Virus record (IMG/VR): IMGVR_UViG_3300020601_000007
Span: 1-64,000 of that record
DNA: 64,000 nucleotides
Source: a virus
Direction: 5' to 3' (one strand)
A model generated the notes under the pieces. It saw only the letters and a program-made list of their open reading frames with translations. It did no database searches and was not told the origin of the DNA. This document shows positions 46,825-54,810 of the stretch, piece after piece; positions within the stretch are counted from its first letter, which is position 1; each line of letters begins with the position of its first letter. The translations under genes were made by a program, and so were the position numbers.

Positions 46825-46979
46825 TGGGGATGAAATTTCGGATTGAATGCTACAATCAGGGGCTTGATGACTGGATTCTGTATGCTTTTGCCAAGACCGA
46901 AAATGACGCCCGCCAGAAAATGTCGATGGCCATTTTGAAAACACAACACACGGCTGTCCGTATGACGGAGGTGGCCTGA
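46824..46979 (+). CDS. Small alpha/beta protein, 51 aa
   Basis: MGMKFRIECYNQGLDDWILY, then AFAKTENDARQKMSMAILKT: strand-helix pattern. TGATG start overlap and TGAATG at its end. Unknown. Confidence 0.7.
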   Translation: MGMKFRIECYNQGLDDWILYAFAKTENDARQKMSMAILKTQHTAVRMTEVA

Positions 46980-47207
46980 ATGCCCTCCATACCATGTGGT
47001 TCCTGCGGTAAATACATCACAGTGAAGCCTCGCAGTGTGCTTGAACATCGCCCTAACCTATGCAGTGCCTGCTACCGCCCTCAACTTGAGTCCGGGCATT
47101 TCCGGTGCAAGGCAACAAATCGGCACGGAAAGCGCTGTTCACTTCCGACCAAGCCCGGGCACGAGACATGCACGGTCCACCTTGGAGCGATGGAGGTGAG
47201 GGTTTGA
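46980..47207 (+). CDS. Zinc protein with RCxAxxxxGxxC motif
   Basis: 75 aa, MPSIPCGSCGKYITVKPR: CGSC/CSAC ribbon followed by FRCKATNRHGKRCSL...ETCTVH. It is a probable paralogue of the 46.4-kb protein and shares its second motif with the primase N-terminus. Confidence 0.78.
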   Translation: MPSIPCGSCGKYITVKPRSVLEHRPNLCSACYRPQLESGHFRCKATNRHGKRCSLPTKPGHETCTVHLGAMEVRV

Positions 47208-47416
47208 CATATATCGAACCACCAAAGAAGCATTCTCACCACCCCTGCTGGTATTGTGGTGGACGAGTCATTTGGTCGTGCGACTACGACCCAGAAGGTC
47301 TGGGCTACGATGAAGGAACAGAAGGGATTGTTTCGCACCTGCACTGCATGGACTGTAATGCGTTCATCGAATACCGACGAATTCAAGGGGAGCAATACGA
47401 CGAGGATGATGCCTGA
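47204..47416 (+). CDS. Small zinc-ribbon protein, 70 aa
   Basis: Start at TTG overlapping the previous stop (TTGA), with GGAGGTGAGG just upstream; an earlier ATG lies deep within the neighbour. CWYCGG and CMDC pairs 34 residues apart resemble a C-x2-C ribbon. Acidic tail. Confidence 0.74.
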   Translation: MTYIEPPKKHSHHPCWYCGGRVIWSCDYDPEGLGYDEGTEGIVSHLHCMDCNAFIEYRRIQGEQYDEDDA

Positions 47417-47637
47417 TGCCACTTTCCCGTAAGAGCGAGTTCTTTTGTGGCCGTATTCTTGCTGTTCTTGAGCACCATCGGGGTCAGTGGATGACCTCAA
47501 AACAGGTTGCTGAAAGTCTTCCCGATGAAACAGTGTATGCTTGGAACAGCAGCACGGTAGCCATGCTGCTTGGCATCATGGGCAGGAAAGGGCAGATTGA
47601 GGTCCAAACGACGTCACCAAAAAAATACAGGGTGTAA
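47416..47637 (+). CDS. Winged-helix-like protein, 73 aa
   Basis: MPLSRKSEFFCGRILAVLEH, QWMTSKQVAESLPDE..., STVAMLLGIMGRKGQIEVQT, wing KKYRV. Clear helix-turn-helix-wing order; a local regulator is likely. TGATG overlap. Confidence 0.8.
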   Translation: MPLSRKSEFFCGRILAVLEHHRGQWMTSKQVAESLPDETVYAWNSSTVAMLLGIMGRKGQIEVQTTSPKKYRV

Positions 47638-47639
47638 GC

Positions 47640-48242
47640 ATGGGCCTTTACGTCTTCAAATCAAGTCATGCAGACTACATCAAAGTGGGGTTCACCTCTT
47701 GGGATAACCCGTGGTATCGTGTGAACGGCTCCGCTGGCGTTCCTTTGGGTTTCAGCAGCGTCCGACACCCCGAGAGCCTCAAGGGGCGCGTTGGTCCGAG
47801 CGACCTCGAACTGTTAGGTTGGTGGCCTGAATGCACGCATGAGCAGGAGAATGCGATACACACACTGTTGCGGCGCATCAGCGTTGTCGGCGAATGGTAT
47901 GCGCTGGAGGAACTACCGCTCTTCTTTTCGTTAATGAAGGCCTCCTGTGGCTCCTCAAAGCATGAGTCGGTGAGGACGCCCGAGAAGCCCCTCAAGTCCG
48001 AGGAAGTGGCCCCTGAGCCCCCAAAGAACCCAACGCCAAGGAGTGGGCAAAGGTGGAGCCCAGAAGAGGACCAGAAACTGCGGAGCCGTGTTGGGCAGCA
48101 GTGGAAAGAAGTGAGCCCTGTTGATTTTGTCAAGCAGAATCATGAGTGGTTTGGCCGCTCAAAAACCGCACTGATGGCTCGGCTCAAAAAACTCGGAAAG
48201 GTCGTGTGGGAAGAAAATAAGGCCAATTGGAAGGTGTCATAA
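47640..48242 (+). CDS. GIY-YIG/T5orf172-like domain plus Myb-like domain
   Basis: 200 aa. Residues 1-95: GLYVFKSSHADYIKVGFTSW, then LELLGWWPECTHEQENAIHTLL and VVGEWYALEELP, matching the T5orf172/Mug113 subgroup of GIY-YIG nucleases (YVFxS, KVGxT, ExxxHxxL, GEWY). A Pro/Lys linker leads to RWSPEEDQKLRSRVGQQWKE, a Myb/SANT-type DNA-binding domain. Possibly a site-specific nuclease or regulator; activity is not certain as the family is often catalytically divergent. Confidence 0.82.
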   Translation: MGLYVFKSSHADYIKVGFTSWDNPWYRVNGSAGVPLGFSSVRHPESLKGRVGPSDLELLGWWPECTHEQENAIHTLLRRISVVGEWYALEELPLFFSLMKASCGSSKHESVRTPEKPLKSEEVAPEPPKNPTPRSGQRWSPEEDQKLRSRVGQQWKEVSPVDFVKQNHEWFGRSKTALMARLKKLGKVVWEENKANWKVS

Positions 48243-48247
48243 CCTTC

Positions 48248-48601
48248 ATGTCCAATGGGGTGCTTGCATTGACCATGGAGGAGGATTGGGATGATGAGAC
48301 TCCCGCTTGGACGGTATCCGAAGAACCCGAATACAACCCAGTCCAAGCCCTCAAGGATTTAACACCCCTTGCTGAGTTCCTGATGTCCAGTGCGAGTTCA
48401 CTTTCCTTCAAGGGCGTGCGCACGGGCGTGGAATTCGATGGGGAGTTCCTCTTCGAGACCATTGAATTGAAAGACTTCAAACAGGCTTACATCAAAATGT
48501 GTTACCACAAAGGAGACCTCGTTTCTGTCGCCGTTTGCCACAAGGACTACGATGCCCCACAAATCATTCTGCCAGCGCCGGATGTCTTCGTTGAAGGCTG
48601 A
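48248..48601 (+). CDS. Hypothetical protein, 117 aa
   Basis: MSNGVLALTMEEDWDDETPA; acidic N-terminus, then beta-rich (GVRTGVEFDGEFLFETIELK). Begins 6 nt after the preceding stop. Unknown. Confidence 0.77.
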   Translation: MSNGVLALTMEEDWDDETPAWTVSEEPEYNPVQALKDLTPLAEFLMSSASSLSFKGVRTGVEFDGEFLFETIELKDFKQAYIKMCYHKGDLVSVAVCHKDYDAPQIILPAPDVFVEG

Positions 48602-48619
48602 ACAAACGAAACCACAGGA

Positions 48620-48835
48620 ATGGTTAAAGGGCGTATCCCCTTGGTTTGGAATCCCGGTGATACAATGGCAACAGGAGTCGAAGAATATCTGGCTGAAATG
48701 GGAATGACAAAGGCGATGCTTGAGGTCCTTGACCCAACGCTGAGCAACACACGACAGGTGTCGCTGAAGACATTTGGCATGGTTGAAGACCAGAAACAAA
48801 CCACACTCCTGAATCTCCCCGTGAAGACCGCTTGA
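48620..48835 (+). CDS. Small hypothetical protein, 71 aa
   Basis: MVKGRIPLVWNPGDTMATGV; a later ATG (MATGVEEYLAEMG) is an alternative start. Short helix (YLAEMGMTKAMLEVLD) and basic end. Unknown. Confidence 0.65.
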   Translation: MVKGRIPLVWNPGDTMATGVEEYLAEMGMTKAMLEVLDPTLSNTRQVSLKTFGMVEDQKQTTLLNLPVKTA

Positions 48836-48842
48836 TTTAATT
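48835..48842 (+). promoter_or_regulatory. Putative TATA box
   Basis: ATTTAATT ending 24 nt before the coiled-coil gene's ATG, in the first non-overlapping gap of the operon. Confidence 0.45.
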
Positions 48843-48865
48843 CCACGACGTGGAAAGAGCAACAC

Positions 48866-49078
48866 ATGGGACGAAAAAAGCGCGGTGACCTGAGAAGCAG
48901 GGAACTCTCCTTGCATCTGCGAATCCAAACCAAAAAGGACCTCATCAGCAGGCTTCTGGAACAGTTCGCTGACCTCAAAGAAAAAATTTCTGAGGAAAAG
49001 GCCGACCTGCGCTCAATGCTCGAGGAGCATCGGGACATACGAAACGAATTGAAAGAACAAGAGGGATACCAATGGTAA
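48866..49078 (+). CDS. Basic coiled-coil protein, 70 aa
   Basis: MGRKKRGDLRSRELSLHLRI, then LEQFADLKEKISEEKADLRS coiled coil. First gene after a putative TATA box. Unknown. Confidence 0.76.
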   Translation: MGRKKRGDLRSRELSLHLRIQTKKDLISRLLEQFADLKEKISEEKADLRSMLEEHRDIRNELKEQEGYQW

Positions 49079-49254
49079 ATACGAAAGTGACAGAAGGAGA
49101 AAGGGCAGATGCTGAATGGTGGCTCGGGTATTGGAAGAACGTTGCATCGTGGCTCGTTCATCAACTTGAGGACGAAGTGAAGCACGAAGGGTCAATCGCA
49201 GCGACCATCCCTATCATCAAGCGAGAACTGGCTGGTCAATATGGGAATCAGTGA
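49072..49254 (+). CDS. Small helical protein, 60 aa
   Basis: MVNTKVTEGERADAEWWLGY, Trp-rich helices (WWLGYWKNVASWLVHQLEDE). Overlaps both neighbours by 7-14 nt. Unknown. Confidence 0.7.
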   Translation: MVNTKVTEGERADAEWWLGYWKNVASWLVHQLEDEVKHEGSIAATIPIIKRELAGQYGNQ

Positions 49255-49510
49255 TGTTCTGAAGGATTTTGGAGACAGCGTTGTCTCCGGTGCAGCAGAA
49301 ACGATACGCACAGAAGGGAAGGACTTCACTGTCCGAGTCAACCTCGACATCCCTGTGGATGACAAGGCGATTATCGCCCTTGCATTCAGCCAAATCAAGG
49401 AGCAAGCAAAAGAGGCAGCGGAGAAAATAGACCGGCGCTGGAAAATCACACAGGCCATGTTCGGTGTGGCCATCGTCCTTCAGTTCGCAGCCACCATCCT
49501 AAACGTTTAA
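49241..49510 (+). CDS. Protein with C-terminal TM helix, 89 aa
   Basis: MGISDVLKDFGDSVVSGAAE; amphipathic helices, beta pair, then FGVAIVLQFAATILNV as tail anchor. Unknown. Confidence 0.74.
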   Translation: MGISDVLKDFGDSVVSGAAETIRTEGKDFTVRVNLDIPVDDKAIIALAFSQIKEQAKEAAEKIDRRWKITQAMFGVAIVLQFAATILNV

Positions 49511-49535
49511 GACCACGTTGCAGAAGGGACGGTTC

Positions 49536-49706
49536 ATGAAATACGTGGTGATTGACAAAAGTGACATGGACGCCGTCAGGGTCCTTTTCATTGGGAACGA
49601 CAAGGCAGAAGTGCAAGGGTGGCTCGGTGGCTACAAGAAAATGACCGATGCTGCTGGACTTTGGAACGCAGGGGACATCGTGGTGGCTCCCTATGACGAC
49701 GAATGA
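49536..49706 (+). CDS. Small hypothetical protein, 56 aa
   Basis: MKYVVIDKSDMDAVRVLFIG; small alpha/beta. A TTG six codons upstream is the alternative start. Overlaps the nuclease gene by 14 nt. Confidence 0.7.
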   Translation: MKYVVIDKSDMDAVRVLFIGNDKAEVQGWLGGYKKMTDAAGLWNAGDIVVAPYDDE

Positions 49707-50598
49707 GAGCATTCGCTCAAACGGGAAGCGGTGGCAAAACAACCACATCTCACCGAGCAAACTGAATGTTTGGCTCAAGTGTCCTGCTGCCTTCTGGTTC
49801 CACTACATCAAGCGTCTACCCCGTAAGAACAAGGTGTTCTTCCCGCAGGGAACGGCTGTTCACTTTGGTGTTGAACTCCTCAATAAAGACCTCAACATGG
49901 GGAAGACCCCGGACTACGACTATTACGTCCTGAAAATGGAGGAGGTTTGGAATGAGGAAATCGAACGTGGAGGAGAACTCTTCGACTCAAAGGACAACGA
50001 AATCGCTCCCAGCCGATATTCCTACCACTTCAACGAGGTGGAGCGCTGGTTCAAAATTTATTTTGATGCTGCCGAGCGAGGCGCTGTCCCAGACTTTGAC
50101 CCCACCTCAGTCATTGAGACAGAACTGGACGTGATGCGCCGTGTCATCCACCCTGTCCATGGTGACCTCGGTGTGTTCATTCGTGGCAAAATTGACTGGG
50201 TCATCGACCTCGACAGCGACGTAGCGCGCCTTGCTGACCTGAAAACAGCCTCGACCCATTGGATGGGTCAGTGGAGCGAAACCAAGGCGAGTTCACAACT
50301 CCAAGCAACCGCATACGGCTACGCCGTGGGCAAGGACCTCGACTTTTCCTACATGGTCATCCCAAAGGCATCAGCAAAGGATGCACCCTCGACAAGGCTG
50401 GAGCACTACCGCACGAAGCGAGGTGCTACCCAATACGCAAAATTGGAAGACCTCATCTACAACTTCGTTCAGCAAACGGACGTTTTGAACAACTACGAAG
50501 GGTTTGTCCCGTATCCGAACCCTGACCCGAGCAAATACAAGCACTGCAACAAACTGTGCGACTACAAGGCCGCCTGTCAGAAGGAATTCTTTGAGTGA
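49693..50598 (+). CDS. Cas4/RecB-like PD-(D/E)XK nuclease
   Basis: 301 aa. First Cys in KLNVWLKCPAAFW; GTAVHFGVELL; catalytic core IRGKIDWVIDLDSDVARLADLKTAS (D then D-x-K) near 165-190; QLQATAYGYAV (the RecB QxxxY motif) near 208; and CNKLCDYKAACQ at the C-terminus, the three-Cys end that with the first Cys holds a 4Fe-4S cluster. This is the Cas4/AddB-type exonuclease layout widespread in archaeal viruses, used in recombination or end processing. No CRISPR array is present. Confidence 0.9.
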   Translation: MTTNESIRSNGKRWQNNHISPSKLNVWLKCPAAFWFHYIKRLPRKNKVFFPQGTAVHFGVELLNKDLNMGKTPDYDYYVLKMEEVWNEEIERGGELFDSKDNEIAPSRYSYHFNEVERWFKIYFDAAERGAVPDFDPTSVIETELDVMRRVIHPVHGDLGVFIRGKIDWVIDLDSDVARLADLKTASTHWMGQWSETKASSQLQATAYGYAVGKDLDFSYMVIPKASAKDAPSTRLEHYRTKRGATQYAKLEDLIYNFVQQTDVLNNYEGFVPYPNPDPSKYKHCNKLCDYKAACQKEFFE

Positions 50599-50603
50599 TA
50601 TGA

Positions 50604-50840
50604 ATGCTGTTTTGGGATGAGTGGCTCGGCTTTGACTGGATGGCATTCCGCCAGTTCCTGTTCAGTGTTGGTTGCCTCAGCCTGATGATTTCCCTTATCG
50701 CTACAACCGAGGGACATGCGTGGTGGCAGCCATACGCTTCTGTCTGGGGCTTCTTTGCCTCAAACGCTACAATCTCCATCATCGGGGCCATGTTTGCCAT
50801 GACAGCGCTCTTTTGGTTTTGGAGGTTCAAGGTGGTTTGA
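50604..50840 (+). CDS. Two-TM protein, 78 aa
   Basis: MLFWDEWLGFDWMAFRQFLF; helices FLFSVGCLSLMISLIATT and ISIIGAMFAMTALFWFW. Overlaps the following gene (TGATG). Unknown. Confidence 0.76.
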   Translation: MLFWDEWLGFDWMAFRQFLFSVGCLSLMISLIATTEGHAWWQPYASVWGFFASNATISIIGAMFAMTALFWFWRFKVV

Positions 50841-51448
50841 TGAAAGCGATATATCTGCATAACACCAACAAGTCGACACCGATTGACTTCTTCCTACCTA
50901 TCGCACAGGAGTATGCGTTGAAACTTGGCTGGACGAAACCAGTGGTTTTTTCTGACGGATGGGACGAGCCAGAGGACTGGAACATGATGGTGGAATACGC
51001 CACGCACAAAACGAACCGCCTGACGGATGTCATTTTGATAAATTTGAGCCGCTGGCATGGGCGACTTGAGCAAGCAAAAGAGGAACTCACGCACTTGGAA
51101 AATCATGGAATTGTGGTGCACGTGGTTCAGACCAGTCACTTTTTGCCCAAAATACACGACAAACGGACGTTGGAGAGGGCTTTTGACATTATTTCGAGTT
51201 GGACCTATTTCACGGACGTTATGTCGCTCAAAACACGGGAGGGCATGAGGCACCGAAAAGGCGGTCGCCTCCCCTACGGGCTCACGCGAGAGAACGGAAG
51301 CGTGGTCCAACACCCAGAACACTATCCAATCGTCGAGCGAGTGATGGGCATGTATGAAAGAGAAGTCGCTGTCCCTGAGATAGCACGGGACATGAACATC
51401 TCACAGTCAAAGGTCCGCTCAATCATCCGGGCTTGGAAAGACCGTTAA
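50840..51448 (+). CDS. Degenerate serine-recombinase-like protein
   Basis: 202 aa. The N-terminal domain keeps the resolvase outline (strand MKAIYLHN, helix, DVILINLSRWHGRLEQAKEE, strand GIVVHVVQTSHF) and the C-terminus the usual GGRLPYGLTRENG...EVAVPEIARDMNISQSKVRS helix-turn-helix. The R-x-S catalytic motif after the first strand is absent (YLHNTNKS). Probably a catalytically dead regulator or antagonist of the active recombinase at 43-44 kb. Its stop overlaps the convergent gene by 4 nt. Confidence 0.78.
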   Translation: MKAIYLHNTNKSTPIDFFLPIAQEYALKLGWTKPVVFSDGWDEPEDWNMMVEYATHKTNRLTDVILINLSRWHGRLEQAKEELTHLENHGIVVHVVQTSHFLPKIHDKRTLERAFDIISSWTYFTDVMSLKTREGMRHRKGGRLPYGLTRENGSVVQHPEHYPIVERVMGMYEREVAVPEIARDMNISQSKVRSIIRAWKDR

Positions 51449-52551
51449 GCGAAAATGTCCAGTGGATTATTGCCACGGCCACGACGGGTGCCACGCTGCT
51501 TTGTGAAATATCGCATGGCCAACAAATAGGCGACCACAGCAGCCGGGATGGCATAAGTCCCGGTCGTGCGCACGGCTGAACCGACGATGCTCCGTGGGGC
51601 TGGTTCAGACACGCCGAGTTCGCCCATCAATTTACTGCGCTGAGCATGAAGTGCGCTGATTCCTTTTCGGACGTTAATGGCCATGTTGCGAAGTCCCTGT
51701 GAATTGCTGTCACCATTGAGAAGAACAGATTTTTGGTTGTAATCAGTCTGCAACACAGTCACCAACAGAGAGAGGCCACCAATCGCACCGGGTTCCAGTG
51801 CCTCGGGCTTGGTTTTCTGCAAGTGTCGAGCGTAGTTGAGATTCTTCCTCGCAGCATCAAGTTCCTGCTTCTTTGCGATGAGTATTTCCTCCTGCTCCTT
51901 GATTTGCTCGTTGATGACTACCAAGGATTTGTCCAATTTCGTGATGCCGTCCTGAACTTCGGCTAATTGCTTGGTTTTGGTAAAGGTCTCCCTGTCTGCT
52001 TGGTCGAGGTTATCGGGGATGTGGGAAACCATCATTGTGGATTCCTCGAATGGACGTGCGCTCCTACCGTATCTCGTCTTGAACCTGCTTTTGTATTCTG
52101 CGTGGACCTTGGCCTTGGAAGCCTTGGGACCAAGGTCCTTTTCAACCTGCAAATACAGTTCCGTGCCTTTGATTTCCCCTGTGTTCGTAGGGGTGGCATC
52201 TGATTCCCAGTCCCTCACTGAAAGAGACCAATCGTCATCCAGACCGTCCCCACCCTTAACGATGGTCGGGTCATCAAACACGCTGGATGTTCGTGTCATG
52301 AACTGGTTGGAGATGTCCACATCATTTGCGATATTGCGCGCTGTTTCGTATTGCAGGCGTCGTGCCCTGTCGTTTCCAAAGTCGATTGCACCCATGGCGT
52401 TGAATCGGGCCTTCTTGATGCTCTCGTTTGCCATCTGGCGAACATAAGTGGGTGGCCCACTGATTGCTGAGATTTGGTTTCGGATGGCTCGCTGTCGGTT
52501 CCGAGCCTTGTGAACGTGAGCCAATTGTGCATTGAATTCTGCTCGCTTCAT
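51445..52551 (-). CDS. Coiled-coil membrane-anchored protein, 368 aa
   Basis: Starts ATG MKRAEFNAQLAHVHKARNRQ, overlapping the previous stop. Basic N-terminus, a long coiled coil near 195-265 (QEEILIAKKQELDAARKN), then a C-terminal TM helix (YAIPAAVVAYLLAMRYF) with a basic tail. Largest orphan of this block; a structural virion protein is plausible. Last gene of its operon. Confidence 0.84.
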   Translation of the reverse strand: MKRAEFNAQLAHVHKARNRQRAIRNQISAISGPPTYVRQMANESIKKARFNAMGAIDFGNDRARRLQYETARNIANDVDISNQFMTRTSSVFDDPTIVKGGDGLDDDWSLSVRDWESDATPTNTGEIKGTELYLQVEKDLGPKASKAKVHAEYKSRFKTRYGRSARPFEESTMMVSHIPDNLDQADRETFTKTKQLAEVQDGITKLDKSLVVINEQIKEQEEILIAKKQELDAARKNLNYARHLQKTKPEALEPGAIGGLSLLVTVLQTDYNQKSVLLNGDSNSQGLRNMAINVRKGISALHAQRSKLMGELGVSEPAPRSIVGSAVRTTGTYAIPAAVVAYLLAMRYFTKQRGTRRGRGNNPLDIFA

Positions 52552-52868
52552 TCGTTCCACTTCCTTGTCAGGTATGAAAGCAACATCATGCCTCCAGCAG
52601 TGCCCAAATACGACATGCTGAACAGCGCTCTGAAACTGTTGTCTCCCAGTGCTTTTCCAACGGCGAAGCCTAAAACACCTGTTCCTACGCCGAATGAAGC
52701 GTAGTGCGTGACTTTTCCGACCTTTTTGAGTGCTGGGGACACGCCACTGAGAGCGTTAGCGAGTTGTGCTGCTTGGTGGACGTTTCCCATCATTCCTTCA
52801 CTCTCCGGCATTTTGTATGTTGATGATTTGACTGTGTGTGCTTTGACCTTTGACATGTCCCGGCTCAT
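52548..52868 (-). CDS. Two-TM protein, 106 aa
   Basis: MSRDMSKVKAHTVKSSTYKM; two Gly-rich hydrophobic helices (ASFGVGTGVLGFAVGKAL; ALFSMSYLGTAGGMMLLSYL). ATGA overlaps either side. Probably a virion or host membrane protein. Confidence 0.8.
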   Translation of the reverse strand: MSRDMSKVKAHTVKSSTYKMPESEGMMGNVHQAAQLANALSGVSPALKKVGKVTHYASFGVGTGVLGFAVGKALGDNSFRALFSMSYLGTAGGMMLLSYLTRKWNE

Positions 52869-53152
52869 GCATTCAGCACCCCAAGCGTGATGATATACAA
52901 CCCGGCAACTGTTGTAGCACCCTTTGCTGTTGCGACTTTACGGAACTTGAGCGTCCTCTTGAGTTCCTTGACAACATTTTCTGCCCCGGGGAAACCAAGG
53001 CCAGCGTAGACCAAGGTTGCTCCAAGAAGTAATTTCTGTTGGCGGGGAGAACGGATGTTGATGATGGGGAGGTCAACGAATCCGAGACCGTTGTTTCCCA
53101 TCGAACCGAACGCTCGTGCCCGTTCAAATTGGACGTTGCGTGCGCTGCTCAT
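52865..53152 (-). CDS. Membrane protein, 95 aa
   Basis: MSSARNVQFERARAFGSMGN; helices LLLGATLVYAGLGF and GATTVAGLYIITLGVLNA. ATGA overlap with the following gene. Probably pairs with its neighbours. Confidence 0.79.
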   Translation of the reverse strand: MSSARNVQFERARAFGSMGNNGLGFVDLPIINIRSPRQQKLLLGATLVYAGLGFPGAENVVKELKRTLKFRKVATAKGATTVAGLYIITLGVLNA

Positions 53153-53171
53153 GGTCCTCGCATGCCATCCA

Positions 53172-53624
53172 TCAAATTAACCGTTTCGTTGACAAGTCGA
53201 ATACTGGCATGGGCATCTCGGTCAGTGCGTATTGAAATATTGCTTCACCTCTGCGGGTATTCAGATTCCAGCGAAGGTAAGAATATTCAGCAAAGAAGGC
53301 GCTGCCGTCCTCGTAATAGGTGCCGTATTTGTATGCCCTTGCCATGCGTTCGAGGGCTTGACGGTGTAATATTTTGTCCGCACCAGAAAAATATGGGAGT
53401 GCCATGGCGCGCTGAACGAACGTGTCGATGTCAGTCACGTCCGAATATTCGCTTGTGACGCCCTCGTCCCTCCACAATGTTGGTGGGTGCGGGACTTCAC
53501 TACGGCGCCCATAGCGACCCGTTTGGTATTGGATGGTCGGTATCGCCGCAGCGACATTCCGTGTCTGGGAAACGAACAGCAAAGCAACCGCAAGGATGAG
53601 CACCGTGCGCCTGCTTGACATCAA
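53172..53624 (-). CDS. Secreted/anchored protein, 150 aa
   Basis: MMSSRRTVLILAVALLFVSQ is a signal-like TM helix followed by VAAA. Tyr-rich C-terminal half (AYKYGTYYEDGSAFFAEYSY) parallels the next gene product. Likely exposed on the virion or cell surface. Confidence 0.78.
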   Translation of the reverse strand: MMSSRRTVLILAVALLFVSQTRNVAAAIPTIQYQTGRYGRRSEVPHPPTLWRDEGVTSEYSDVTDIDTFVQRAMALPYFSGADKILHRQALERMARAYKYGTYYEDGSAFFAEYSYLRWNLNTRRGEAIFQYALTEMPMPVFDLSTKRLI

Positions 53625-53625
53625 A

Positions 53626-53988
53626 TCACGCCTTTGGGATTGGCCATGTCAAGTCGACTTTACGGTTGTAATACACTGCTTCGTTGATGGCATTCTCCAA
53701 AGCATCTCCGTTTGCGAACGTGTATCCGTATTGGTAATTCAACATCGCCCGGTCAACGTATTCACGGATGGAGGAAGAGGAAGCCGTGTATTGGGGCCAG
53801 CGCTGCGTGAGGTATCGGTAGGTCGAAAGGCTCATCTCGGTGCCATACCCGGGCCATATTTCAGTGGAAAAAGAAATACGGTCTCGCTCACCGTATTGCC
53901 CGGGAACGTATTTCGGTCCAAAAACGGTGTTTGCGACACCAATCAGTGCTGCTGCGATGACGATATTCCGAATGCTCAGGAGTTTCAT
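53626..53988 (-). CDS. Secreted/anchored protein, 120 aa, related to its neighbour
   Basis: Started at ATG MKLLSIRNIVIAAALIGVAN (an upstream in-frame ATG adds six residues). N-terminal hydrophobic helix, then GQYGERDRISF and YQYGYTFANGDALENAINEA, matching the pattern of the neighbouring protein. Probably arose by tandem duplication. Confidence 0.78.
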   Translation of the reverse strand: MKLLSIRNIVIAAALIGVANTVFGPKYVPGQYGERDRISFSTEIWPGYGTEMSLSTYRYLTQRWPQYTASSSSIREYVDRAMLNYQYGYTFANGDALENAINEAVYYNRKVDLTWPIPKA

Positions 53989-54026
53989 GTCAGGCCGCCC
54001 TGACACCTTGGAGGTAGGCAGTCAAA

Positions 54027-54767
54027 TTAAGCGTTTTGTCCCATGTGCCCAAAGCGTCCGGCTTGAGGGTTCCCCGGTTGCTGTGGCATCATACCGGGCT
54101 GCATTTGGTTCTGCGCAGGGGGGAGGCCGAGGGTTCCACGGATGAGAGAAGAGCCGAAACCACCCAACGCTGCACCCATCCCCGCCCGTTGTGGCTGCAT
54201 CATCTGTTGCTGTTGCATCATCTGCTGTTGCATCATTTGTTGCTGCATCTGCTGCTGCATCATGTTCTGTTGGTGTCCACCCATCAACTGCATGGCTTGC
54301 ATGTCTGCCTGAGAGACAGCCATCTGCATTTCTTGGGTTGGGACGACCTTTGACACCTGCATGTCGATGTTCTCCTGCGTGATGGAGGAATATTCCGTTG
54401 CTGCTTCAGCGTTCACGGTGAGTGCCCCACCTCGCTCGCTTGATGAGACAATGGCTCCGCTCTTGAAGAGAGAATACATTTCCTTCCGCACAACAAGGGC
54501 GATGAGGTTAGCGAATTCCGTCATGAAATTGGGGTATGAGAGGAAGAAAAGGGCAACTTGATTCGGATGTGCTGCCATCAAGTGGTAAAACAGCGCCACT
54601 TGGTCCTCGTTGTTCATTCCGTTGGTCATGCTGTCGACCTGACTCATCGCAGCCTGTCCGGCCATAGCCGTCAAACCTGATTGATTGGCAGCAGCCGCAA
54701 CTTGTCCGAGGCCATTCGGCATCAGAGATTGTGAGTTATTCGAGTTTCCAAAGAGTCCCATTTTCAT
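54027..54767 (-). CDS. Gln/Met-rich protein, 246 aa
   Basis: MKMGLFGNSNNSQSLMPNGL; a helical/alpha-beta core (DQVALFYHLMAAHPNQVALF; FANLIALVVRKEMYSLF) precedes a stretch near 165-195 made mostly of Gln and Met, then a Gly/Pro/Gln tail. Low-complexity Q/M tracts occur in self-assembling virion or condensate proteins. Function unknown. Confidence 0.82.
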   Translation of the reverse strand: MKMGLFGNSNNSQSLMPNGLGQVAAAANQSGLTAMAGQAAMSQVDSMTNGMNNEDQVALFYHLMAAHPNQVALFFLSYPNFMTEFANLIALVVRKEMYSLFKSGAIVSSSERGGALTVNAEAATEYSSITQENIDMQVSKVVPTQEMQMAVSQADMQAMQLMGGHQQNMMQQQMQQQMMQQQMMQQQQMMQPQRAGMGAALGGFGSSLIRGTLGLPPAQNQMQPGMMPQQPGNPQAGRFGHMGQNA

Positions 54768-54810
54768 TCGCTCCTACCTAACGCACGTATGTCATGGACT
54801 TGAACATTCC

